Shown here: piece by piece, positions 1 through 6,364 of the stretch
Numbering within the stretch: the stretch's first letter is position 1
How the letters are laid out: the number at the start of each line of letters is the position of its first letter
DNA from: JAYVSZ01 sp043774925
GTDB lineage: Bacteria > Pseudomonadota > Gammaproteobacteria > Burkholderiales > Methylophilaceae
Length of the DNA: 27,312 nucleotides
Assembly (NCBI GenBank): GCA_043774925.1
Contig: JAYVSZ010000055.1
Span: 1-27,312 of the forward strand
Direction of reading: 5' to 3'
Notes under the pieces: model-generated
Told to the model about the DNA's origin: nothing
What the model saw: the letters and a program-made list of their open reading frames with translations, nothing else
Databases searched by the model: none
Position numbers and translations under genes: made by a program

Positions 1-465
1 AATGACAAAATCTGGGTCAGTTCTAGCATCCACGGCGGCTTTAATGCGATCCACCATTTCGGCTTGACTCACAACCGCTTTATTTGGTCTGTGGCCACAA
101 CGTTTGGCTGAAATTTGGTCTTCAATATGTACTGCCGCTGCGCCTGCTTTTGCAACGCTTTTAACAGAGCGCGCAATATTAAATGCGCCGCCCCAGCCTG
201 TATCAATATCCACTAACAATGGCGTATCTACGCGGTCGGTAATGCGGCGCACGTCTATCAATACGTCTTCGAGTGTGGAAATGCCTAAATCAGGCAAGCC
301 AAGCGAGCCAGCCGCCACACCGCCGCCAGACAAGTAGAGCGCTTTGTAGCCAGTTTGAGTGGCAAGCAGCGCGTGGTAGGCGTTTATCGCGCCTATAATT
401 TGCAGCGGTTTTTCGGCAGCGATGGCAGCACGAAAACGTGCGCCTGCGGAGTTTAATGTGCTCAT
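1..465 (-). CDS. prpB: 2-methylisocitrate lyase PrpB, 3' end cut by window edge
   Basis: Cleaves 2-methylisocitrate to pyruvate and succinate, the last step of the methylcitrate cycle. The first 155 residues are visible; the family is about 295 residues, so roughly half lies outside the window. The signature KRCGHRPNK is present and its Cys is residue 123, the same number as the catalytic Cys of E. coli PrpB. Acidic residues D86 and D88 (VDIDTGWGG) and E115 (HIEDQ) match the metal-binding face of the PEP mutase/isocitrate lyase superfamily. The ATG overlaps the stop codon of the upstream lyase gene by an ATGA arrangement, so it is the last visible gene of a four-gene operon. KRCGHR matches both true isocitrate lyases and PrpB, but the length register and flanking residues fit PrpB. 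Confidence 0.93.
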   Translation of the reverse strand, partial: MSTLNSAGARFRAAIAAEKPLQIIGAINAYHALLATQTGYKALYLSGGGVAAGSLGLPDLGISTLEDVLIDVRRITDRVDTPLLVDIDTGWGGAFNIARSVKSVAKAGAAAVHIEDQISAKRCGHRPNKAVVSQAEMVDRIKAAVDARTDPDFVI

Positions 466-1448
466 TTAAAAAATGCCTTATTAGATTCATCCGAAATCGC
501 AACACCCGTTAATTTTGCTTTTTGCAAAATCTCCCAAAAGTAGCGATACGTTGCGCGGTCGTGCAATTCACCTGCATATTGAATTGGCCCCCAATCGGCT
601 TGCTGCGCGGCTAGCAGAATGTTCGCTGCATCAGCTACTTCGTCAAAATTGGGTTTCATCGCATCTACAATCGCGCTAATTTGCGTGGGGTAAATGCTCC
701 ACATGCGCATAAAACCAAATTCGTTGCGCGCACGGCTGGCATCACTTTGCGTTGTTTCTACATTTTTCAAATCCAGCGTCACGTTGTGCGCAGGCACAAC
801 ACCGTTAGCTAAAGCCGCAGAAACAACTTCTGCTTTCGCGCGCGCTAATAAACGATGCTCAAACTGGCCTGGGCTACGCATGGCGCTGGCGGGAATTGCG
901 CCATGATGGGCTGAAACAAAATCCATTAGCCCGAAATCTAGCACTTGCAACCATGGCAAGGCCGCTATTTCATGCACTTGGCGCAATGCACCGTGCGTTT
1001 CTATCAAAATATGTACTGGAATGATTCGCGTAAGGCCAGAAAACGTCGCCGCTTTTTGAATGTACGCAATCGTTTCGCGCGCTTGTGCGATGTCGGTACA
1101 TTTAGGAATCGTGATATAACTCAAAATCTTACCCGCGCCCGCCACCAAAATATCAATATCTAGCTTCCAAGCAGGGTGCGTATAATCGTGAATGCGCGCG
1201 CCCGCCATTTTGTGTTTGTTTAAGTCGCTATTGAGTACGCGCACAATCATCTCGGCATGCTCACGTTCTTGACCGCTTGCTGCGCCATCTTCGCAATCAC
1301 ATGTAATATCAAACACCGCGCCAATGCTATCTTGCAGGGCAAGTGCTTTTAAAATAAGTTTTTCACTGCCTGCAAAATGTTCGCAAGTGGGAATCAGCGG
1401 GAAAGGCTTTTCGCCACCAAATAAAGCATCGTTAGGATGAACATTCAT
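462..1448 (-). CDS. CitE/Mcl-family CoA-ester lyase, candidate beta-methylmalyl-CoA lyase
   Basis: This 328-residue protein belongs to the HpcH/HpaI aldolase/citrate lyase beta (CitE) superfamily, whose members make or break the C-C bond of malyl-, methylmalyl- or citramalyl-CoA. Visible family motifs are DCEDG (51-55, the acidic LED-type motif), a central IPK segment, IETHGAL (the metal-binding Glu) and FGLMDF (the metal-binding Asp). The N-terminal stretch CEHFAGSEK is characteristic of a subgroup distinct from classical CitE. It starts 3 bp after the mch stop and ends in a 4-bp overlap with prpB, so it is co-transcribed with both. The mesaconyl-CoA hydratase neighbour makes beta-methylmalyl-CoA (propionyl-CoA plus glyoxylate) a reasonable substrate. 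That substrate is inferred from context, and malyl-CoA or citramalyl-CoA remain possible. Confidence 0.8.
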   Translation of the reverse strand: MNVHPNDALFGGEKPFPLIPTCEHFAGSEKLILKALALQDSIGAVFDITCDCEDGAASGQEREHAEMIVRVLNSDLNKHKMAGARIHDYTHPAWKLDIDILVAGAGKILSYITIPKCTDIAQARETIAYIQKAATFSGLTRIIPVHILIETHGALRQVHEIAALPWLQVLDFGLMDFVSAHHGAIPASAMRSPGQFEHRLLARAKAEVVSAALANGVVPAHNVTLDLKNVETTQSDASRARNEFGFMRMWSIYPTQISAIVDAMKPNFDEVADAANILLAAQQADWGPIQYAGELHDRATYRYFWEILQKAKLTGVAISDESNKAFFK

Positions 1449-1451
1449 TTT

Positions 1452-2510
1452 CTAATTTCCTCGACTTGTATTAATTCTTGGCATGGCCACGGTGTAATCA
1501 AGGTCAAGCACCACATTCGGGTGATAACCTTTATCTGTTTTAATTTCATTTATCTCGCTTGCAGACATGTTTTTAATGCCGACCATACGCAAACGCAGCG
1601 CGCCAAGGTTTGTGTTTGGCAATGCCCAAGCACCTAGAACTTCGGTAAATGTGTAAATCGTATCGCCCGCAAAACTAGGATTGGCGTGCGTGCCAGCGTT
1701 AATGGCAAGTATTGAAATCGCATTCTCTAATCCTTCAAAGCTCAAAGCGCGACACAACGAAATGACCACGCCACCATATACCAAACGCTTGCCAGCCATT
1801 AGATGGTCGTCAAAATGCAAGCGCGCATTGTTTTGGTAAAGTCGCGTGGCGAGTGTGTGGTCAGCAGGGTTAATCGTCATGCCGGCCGCATGGTTAATAC
1901 GCTCGCCAATTTGATAATCTTCCCAAAAATACTGTCCACCTGTGGCTGTTGCATCAAAGTTCTTAAAAGCAGGCGCAATGCGCAAATTCTCTTGCGCAAC
2001 AAACGCAGGCAATTCTGGAATCACGGTGGTTGGCGCTGGCGCATTTAAGTCATTTTTATGCACCATCACCCAGCGCACCCAGCTTAACACTGGTTCACCG
2101 CGCTGATTGACGGAGGTTGAGCGTACCCAAACCACACCGTTTTTCCCGCTAGAATTCTGTTTTAAACCAATGACTTGGCTGCTGGTCCTAAGCGTATCAC
2201 CCGCAAAAACAGGCGCAATAAAGCGCACATCAGCGTAGCCCAAATTGGCGACAGCATTCACGGAAATATCCGGTACGGTTTTGCCAAACGCAATATGAAA
2301 GGCGAGCAAATCATCAATCGGGGCAGCTTTGTAGCCCAAACTTTGTGCAAAAGGCTCGCTGCAATGTAAAGGGTTTCTGCTGCCTGTGAGTGCGATATAA
2401 AGTGCGCTATCACCCGCACCAATAGTGCGTGGTGTGGCATGTTGAATCACTTCGTTTAATGCGAAGTTTTCAAAATAGCGACCAGCATTTATTTTGTTTG
2501 ATATTGTCAT
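1452..2510 (-). CDS. mch: mesaconyl-CoA hydratase-like double-hotdog (MaoC) protein
   Basis: The 352-residue length and two tandem MaoC-like hotdog domains (about residues 20-175 and 195-340) match mesaconyl-C1-CoA hydratase (beta-methylmalyl-CoA dehydratase) rather than the shorter itaconyl-CoA hydratases. The second domain carries the hydratase signature around residues 210-235, with INPADHTLATRLYQN followed by HFDD. The enzyme interconverts beta-methylmalyl-CoA and mesaconyl-CoA, known from the 3-hydroxypropionate bicycle, the ethylmalonyl-CoA pathway and the methylaspartate cycle. It overlaps the upstream CitE-like gene by one base (TAATG) and is followed 3 bp later by a second CitE-family lyase, which is the expected partner activity. 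No mesaconyl-CoA C1-C4 transferase is visible in the window. Family assignment is strong; the direction of flux is unknown. Confidence 0.85.
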   Translation of the reverse strand: MTISNKINAGRYFENFALNEVIQHATPRTIGAGDSALYIALTGSRNPLHCSEPFAQSLGYKAAPIDDLLAFHIAFGKTVPDISVNAVANLGYADVRFIAPVFAGDTLRTSSQVIGLKQNSSGKNGVVWVRSTSVNQRGEPVLSWVRWVMVHKNDLNAPAPTTVIPELPAFVAQENLRIAPAFKNFDATATGGQYFWEDYQIGERINHAAGMTINPADHTLATRLYQNNARLHFDDHLMAGKRLVYGGVVISLCRALSFEGLENAISILAINAGTHANPSFAGDTIYTFTEVLGAWALPNTNLGALRLRMVGIKNMSASEINEIKTDKGYHPNVVLDLDYTVAMPRINTSRGN

Positions 2511-3391
2511 TAAACGTAAGCCTCTTCCAATTCGGCAATCATTTCGCTCAATTTAATCAAGCGCTCAGCCGCTTTCACGTTATGGTTTTCCACTAACCTA
2601 TCATTCACCACGACCGTGCCGCGGCCTGTTTCTTTCGCCTCTTTTAAGGCTTTGATGATTTCGCGCGCATGCGCAACCTCAGAGGCTTTTGGCGTATAAG
2701 CATCGTTGCTATAAGCGATCTGCGCTGGGTGAATTAACGATTTACCATCAAAGCCCATATCGCGGCCTAAGCGGCAAGAGTATTCAAAAGAATGCATATT
2801 TTTAAAGTCTGAGGCAATGCCATCCACAACGCATAATCCGTAAGCGCGCGCGGCCAAAATTACCAGCGAGAGCGAGGTTAGAATTGCCGAACGCTCATGG
2901 TTTTCGTGCGCATGCAATTGCGAAATCAAATCCGTTGTCGCCATGACGATGCAAGTAATTCTTTCGGAAGCGCTAGCGATTTCTTTGGCGTTAAGCACCG
3001 CAATCGGGCTTTCAATCATCACCATAATCGGCATATGGCTGCCACCAGCTGCATCTAGTGCTGCCAAGGCTTTCAGCACGTCTTCGCGCGATTCTATATT
3101 GGGGAACAGAATGGTATCCGCGCCAATATTGGCCACCGCTTTAATATCGTCTGGGCCCCAAATCGAATCTAAATCATTGACGCGCACTACCACCTCGCGC
3201 GCGCCATAGCCACCTGCTTTTACCGCCGCAACCACGTTATCACGCGATTGAATTTTGGCTTCAAGCAAAATGGGGTCGCCCAAATCTAAAATAACAGAAT
3301 CGGCCTGCAAGGTGCGCGCACGCTCAAGGTAGTGCAGGTTGCAACCTGGCACATAGAGCATGGAGCGACGGGGGCGAAAGCAATATTCCAT
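2510..3391 (-). CDS. CitE-like / (3S)-malyl-CoA thioesterase (Mcl2)-like protein with altered LED motif
   Basis: First gene of the minus-strand operon, 293 residues. It begins with the family signature RPRRSMLYVPG and has IESPIAV (about 133-139) and GFDGKSLIHPAQI. The segment from SAILTSLSL to the C-terminus resembles the Mcl2 branch, which hydrolyses (3S)-malyl-CoA, or generic CitE-like CoA lyases. Two active-site motifs deviate. The usual DLEDAV reads DLGDPI at residues 36-41, with Gly38 encoded by GGC at 3278-3280, so the acidic residue is lost by more than one base change. The usual MGTNDL or GAEDF motif reads MATTDL, which keeps the Asp. Reading frame and length are intact, so this is not an obvious pseudogene. 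Function could be altered or regulatory. A near-consensus promoter lies directly upstream. Confidence 0.8.
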   Translation of the reverse strand: MEYCFRPRRSMLYVPGCNLHYLERARTLQADSVILDLGDPILLEAKIQSRDNVVAAVKAGGYGAREVVVRVNDLDSIWGPDDIKAVANIGADTILFPNIESREDVLKALAALDAAGGSHMPIMVMIESPIAVLNAKEIASASERITCIVMATTDLISQLHAHENHERSAILTSLSLVILAARAYGLCVVDGIASDFKNMHSFEYSCRLGRDMGFDGKSLIHPAQIAYSNDAYTPKASEVAHAREIIKALKEAKETGRGTVVVNDRLVENHNVKAAERLIKLSEMIAELEEAYV

Positions 3392-3422
3392 AGCAGCGAC
3401 ACTTTAAATAAAGGGTGGTTCG

Positions 3423-3452
3423 ATTATATAGATACCTTTTACAAAGTGTCAA
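3423..3452 (-). promoter_or_regulatory. promoter of the citE-mch-citE-prpB operon
   Basis: Read on the minus strand, the spacer contains TTGACA (3447-3452), an 18-bp gap, and TATAAT (3423-3428), followed by about 31 bp to the ATG at 3391. Both boxes match the sigma70 consensus exactly. The distance to the first gene is appropriate. Confidence 0.8.
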
Positions 3453-3454
3453 CA

Positions 3455-3481
3455 TATATCTTATGTCTTATATAAGATATA
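3455..3481. promoter_or_regulatory. candidate GntR operator palindrome in divergent spacer
   Basis: Perfect 10-bp inverted arms TATATCTTAT (3455-3464) and ATAAGATATA (3472-3481) enclose 7 bp. A second, nested perfect 12-bp palindrome TCTTATATAAGA occupies 3466-3477, so three TCTTAT/ATAAGA half-sites are packed in 27 bp. The site lies 2 bp upstream of the minus-strand -35 box and 6 bp upstream of the putative gntR -35 box. The position and symmetry fit binding by the dimeric GntR-type regulator encoded alongside. That assignment is inference. Confidence 0.65.
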
Positions 3482-3487
3482 AAACAC

Positions 3488-3516
3488 TAGACTATTTGAT
3501 TTTAGCGTGCTATAAA
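3488..3516 (+). promoter_or_regulatory. putative gntR promoter
   Basis: TAGACT (3488-3493, 4 of 6 consensus bases), a 17-bp gap and TATAAA (3511-3516, 5 of 6) precede the gntR ATG by 24 bp. No good ribosome binding site is visible between them, so translation may rely on a short leader. The nearby palindrome suggests autoregulation. Confidence 0.5.
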
Positions 3517-3540
3517 TACACTTAATAAATTTATACATGC

Positions 3541-4287
3541 ATGTTAGCCAATATGAACAAGCAATTTAATTCACCCAGTTACCGCCCTTTATACGACCAA
3601 ATCAAAGTGTTGCTGACGCAAAGCTTGATTGGCGGTGAGTGGGGTCCTGGCGATATTATTCCTAGTGAAATCGAGCTGGCAAGTCGCTTTAAAGTGAGTC
3701 AGGGCACGGTGCGCAAGGCCATTGACAGTCTTGCGAGCGAGAACATTTTGATTCGCCGACAAGGCAAAGGCACTTACGTTGCCACGCATGACGAAGATGT
3801 GATTAAGCTAAGATTTTTGCGCCTAACTGCGGTAACAGGCCAAAAAGAAGTGCTGCAAAACGAGTTTTTATCATGCACTAAAACTAAAGCAGATGCGTAT
3901 ATTGCCAAAATTCTCGACGTTAAAGCCAGCGCGGCGACGGTAGAAGTGAAAAGACTGCTCACATTTTCTGGCAGACCGCTGATTTATGACCATATTGTGG
4001 TGCCAGCCGCGCCATTTAAAGGGCTTAACAGCGCTGCGGTGCTAGAAAATAATGGCTCCATGTACAGCATGTACGAGACACAATTTGGTGTGCGCATGAT
4101 ACGTGCCGAAGAACGCTTGAAGGCAGTCGGCGCTAACAAAGAAGTCGCCGAAGCGCTTGGTTTGAAAGTTGGATTTCCCTTATTAAGCATTGAACGTATT
4201 TCCTATACTTACGGCGATAAGCCGATGGAATGGCGTTTGGGGCTTTGCCTTACTGATGATCACCATTACATGAACGAACTTGAATGA
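3541..4287 (+). CDS. GntR-family (HutC/UTRA type) transcriptional regulator
   Basis: A 248-residue repressor-type protein. Residues about 15-82 form the GntR winged helix, with the typical YRPLYDQIK start, PSEIELASRFKVSQGTVRKA recognition region and RRQGKGTYV wing. Residues about 90-240 form a UTRA effector-binding domain, ending in the usual pattern PLLSIERISYTYGDKPMEWR. It is divergent from the citE-mch-citE-prpB operon across a spacer with a strong palindrome, so it most likely controls that operon and itself. It may also influence the downstream malic enzyme-sdh operon, but I saw no copy of the palindrome there. The effector could be a C4/C5 acid or CoA ester; this is unknown. An alternative start is the ATG at 3553, which would remove four residues; neither start has a clear ribosome binding site. 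Confidence 0.9.
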   Translation: MLANMNKQFNSPSYRPLYDQIKVLLTQSLIGGEWGPGDIIPSEIELASRFKVSQGTVRKAIDSLASENILIRRQGKGTYVATHDEDVIKLRFLRLTAVTGQKEVLQNEFLSCTKTKADAYIAKILDVKASAATVEVKRLLTFSGRPLIYDHIVVPAAPFKGLNSAAVLENNGSMYSMYETQFGVRMIRAEERLKAVGANKEVAEALGLKVGFPLLSIERISYTYGDKPMEWRLGLCLTDDHHYMNELE

Positions 4288-4290
4288 TGT

Positions 4291-4378
4291 TAAAAACTCT
4301 TCATTAGCGTTGTTGGATTTCGCTGGCCGTGCCATTCGCACTGTCTGCGCTTATCCGCCTAGCTACTGAAGTTTTTTA
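4291..4378. repeat. stem-forming intergenic element A
   Basis: Begins 4 bp after the gntR stop. The ends pair: AAAAA (4292-4296) with TTTTT (4372-4376), CTTCA (4299-4303) with TGAAG (4367-4371), and TAGC (4305-4308) with GCTA (4361-4364). The interior is GC-rich. It resembles the element at 10230-10354 in layout and in short motifs, including GTTGTTG/ATTGCTG near the left, CCGT in the middle, ACTGT-CT further right, and CGCCT-GC-ACTG at the right end. The T-run on one strand and the A-run on the other would allow it to act as a bidirectional terminator. Confidence 0.5.
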
Positions 4379-4403
4379 AAATCATTTTGAGAGCAACTAT
4401 AAT
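4375..4403 (+). promoter_or_regulatory. putative promoter of malic enzyme-sdh operon
   Basis: TATAAT (4398-4403, perfect -10) lies 17 bp after TTTAAA (4375-4380, 4 of 6 for -35) and 22 bp before the malic enzyme ATG. The -35 box overlaps the T-run at the end of the stem-forming element, so termination and initiation may be juxtaposed here. Confidence 0.55.
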
Positions 4404-4425
4404 ACAAGTTGAACTGGACTATTAA

Positions 4426-5619
4426 ATGAACGATTTAAGACAACGCGCGTTGGATTACCATCAATTCCCAAAGCCGGGAAAAATTTCGGTTGAGTCCTCT
4501 AAGCCATGCGCGACACAAGATGATTTGTCGCTGGCTTATACGCCAGGCGTGGCCGAGCCAGTGCGTGAGATTCATGCGGATCCTGCCAATGCTTACAAAT
4601 ACACTAACAAAGGTAACTTAGTCGCTGTGATTACAGACGGCACTGCGGTGCTTGGCTTGGGTAATATGGGCGCGCTTGCCAGCAAGCCAGTCATGGAAGG
4701 TAAAGGTATTTTATTCAAGCGTTTTGCGGGTATAGATGTATTCGATATCGAAATTGTTGCCAGCTCGCCAGATGAGTTTATTCAGACTGTAGTGAATATT
4801 GCGCCGACATTCGGCGGCATTAATTTAGAAGATATTGCCGCGCCACATTGCTTTTATATTGAAAATGAGCTGAAAAAACGTCTCGACATCCCCGTATTTC
4901 ATGATGATCAACACGGTACAGCTGTGATTGTGGCAGCCGCGCTGCTAAACGCGCTGGAGATCCAAGGTAAAACTTTGCCGACAGTAAAAATCGTCTTTTT
5001 AGGTGCGGGCGCTGCAGGCTGTTCATGCGCAAAATTGCTTAAACTCATGGGTGCGACCAACATTACAATGGTTGATAGAAGTGGCGTATTAACAAGCGAC
5101 AGAGGCGATTTGCATGACAATAATCGTGAGCTCGCTGTTGCGCCGTCAAGCGCTAAAACACTGACAGACGTGATGCCAAATGCTGATGTTTTTATTGGTG
5201 TTTCTGCCAAAAATGCATTAGATGCTGGCTTGATTTTAGGCATGGCCAAGAATCCAATTATTTTTGCGTTGGCGAACCCAGATCCTGAAGTGTTGCCAAG
5301 CATCGCACACGCCATTCGCGATGATATTTTAATGGCAACTGGTCGTAGCGATTTTCCAAATCAAGTAAATAATGCGCTGTGTTTTCCATACCTTTTCCGT
5401 GGTGCGCTCGACGCAAAAGCCAAGCAAATTACCGAGGAAATGAAAGTGGCGGCGGCCATGGCCTTAAGTGAGCTCGCACGCGAGCCTGTGCCTGCGGAAG
5501 TGCTAAAAGCCTATAACCTGACCGAACTGAAGTTTGGCAAAGAGTACATTATTCCAAAACCTTTCGATCCAAGATTGCTAGAGAAAGTATCTGGCGCAGT
5601 GGCAAAAGCAGCAAAATAA
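4426..5619 (+). CDS. NAD(P)-dependent malic enzyme, short form
   Basis: Oxidatively decarboxylates malate to pyruvate. The 397-residue protein contains only the malic enzyme domains. The phosphotransacetylase-like extension of MaeB-type enzymes (about 750 residues) is absent. Visible motifs are LAYTPGVAEP, the malic N-terminal segment VITDGTAVLGLGNMG, the HDDQHGTAV metal/substrate region and the dinucleotide-binding glycine motif FLGAGAAG (about 190-197). NADP is likelier than NAD by family, but I cannot settle this from sequence. It lies 4 bp upstream of sdhC and so probably heads the sdh operon, a position often held by malate dehydrogenase in related betaproteobacterial clusters. This suggests malate from the fumarase reaction is drawn to pyruvate. 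Confidence 0.93.
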   Translation: MNDLRQRALDYHQFPKPGKISVESSKPCATQDDLSLAYTPGVAEPVREIHADPANAYKYTNKGNLVAVITDGTAVLGLGNMGALASKPVMEGKGILFKRFAGIDVFDIEIVASSPDEFIQTVVNIAPTFGGINLEDIAAPHCFYIENELKKRLDIPVFHDDQHGTAVIVAAALLNALEIQGKTLPTVKIVFLGAGAAGCSCAKLLKLMGATNITMVDRSGVLTSDRGDLHDNNRELAVAPSSAKTLTDVMPNADVFIGVSAKNALDAGLILGMAKNPIIFALANPDPEVLPSIAHAIRDDILMATGRSDFPNQVNNALCFPYLFRGALDAKAKQITEEMKVAAAMALSELAREPVPAEVLKAYNLTELKFGKEYIIPKPFDPRLLEKVSGAVAKAAK

Positions 5620-5623
5620 CCGT

Positions 5624-6007
5624 ATGCAAAATAACAAAAAAAACAGGCCTAAAAACCTAAATTTAATGACCATTCGCCTGCCGATTAACGCGGTGATTTC
5701 TATTTTGCATCGAGTCAGCGGCATTGGTTTATTTTTAATGTTGCCGCTTATGCTATGGGGATTTCAGGCCTCTATCCATAGTTTTGAGTCTTTTGGTGTA
5801 TTGTTGGACTTAATGCGTGGATGGTTTTTTAAATTGGTGTTAATCGGTTTTTCTTGGGCTTTTTTTCATCATTTTTATGCAGGCTTGCGCCACTTAGGCC
5901 AAGACGTGCATTGGATGACGAGCTTACAGAAGGCGCGCTTTTCTAGCCGAGTCATTCTCTGGCTCGTAGGCGTTTCGGTTGCGCTGTTTGCATGGTTTAT
6001 TTGGTAA
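5624..6007 (+). CDS. sdhC: succinate dehydrogenase cytochrome b556 subunit
   Basis: Membrane anchor of complex II, 127 residues with three hydrophobic segments (about 27-50, 66-90 and 108-126). The quinone-site motif SILHRVSG is at 26-33. The pattern HFYAGLRHLGQDVH (83-96) carries the expected heme b ligand at His83. It begins 4 bp after the malic enzyme stop and is followed 6 bp later by sdhD. Confidence 0.94.
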   Translation: MQNNKKNRPKNLNLMTIRLPINAVISILHRVSGIGLFLMLPLMLWGFQASIHSFESFGVLLDLMRGWFFKLVLIGFSWAFFHHFYAGLRHLGQDVHWMTSLQKARFSSRVILWLVGVSVALFAWFIW

Positions 6008-6013
6008 AACAAT

Positions 6014-6364
6014 ATGTTAATTGAATTGCTCACGAATCGCTACCCTGGCATGCGCTTGTGGCTGTCGCAACGCCTCACCGCACTGGTAATGGCAGCTTAC
6101 ATTGTGTTTTGCGTGGTTTATTTTGCGGCTAAACAGCCCAATAATTACATCACTTGGTTTGCTGCAGTTTCGCCGATATGGTGGCGTTTGCTCACGCTTA
6201 TTTTCTTTGCCTGCCTGTGCATGCACGCTTGGGTAGGTGTGCGCGATGTGCTGCGCGATTACGTCTTTAACAAAAAACTACGCAGCTATATGCAAATTGC
6301 GGTGGACATTCTGCTTTTGGTTTATCTAGTTTGGTTAAGCATTATTTTGTGGGATTTGGCATGA
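6014..6364 (+). CDS. sdhD: succinate dehydrogenase hydrophobic membrane anchor subunit
   Basis: Second membrane anchor of complex II, 116 residues with three membrane spans. SQRLTALVMAAY near the N-terminus and the HAWVGVRDVLRDYV segment (about 75-88) are the typical quinone/heme-side motifs of SdhD. Its stop codon overlaps the sdhA start by 4 bp (ATGA), indicating translational coupling. Confidence 0.94.
   Translation: MLIELLTNRYPGMRLWLSQRLTALVMAAYIVFCVVYFAAKQPNNYITWFAAVSPIWWRLLTLIFFACLCMHAWVGVRDVLRDYVFNKKLRSYMQIAVDILLLVYLVWLSIILWDLA

Noticed and set aside
1..3391. Itaconate degradation operon (CoA transferase, itaconyl-CoA hydratase, citramalyl-CoA lyase)
   Set aside because: No CoA transferase is present, and the hotdog protein's 352-residue two-domain form fits mesaconyl-CoA hydratase better.
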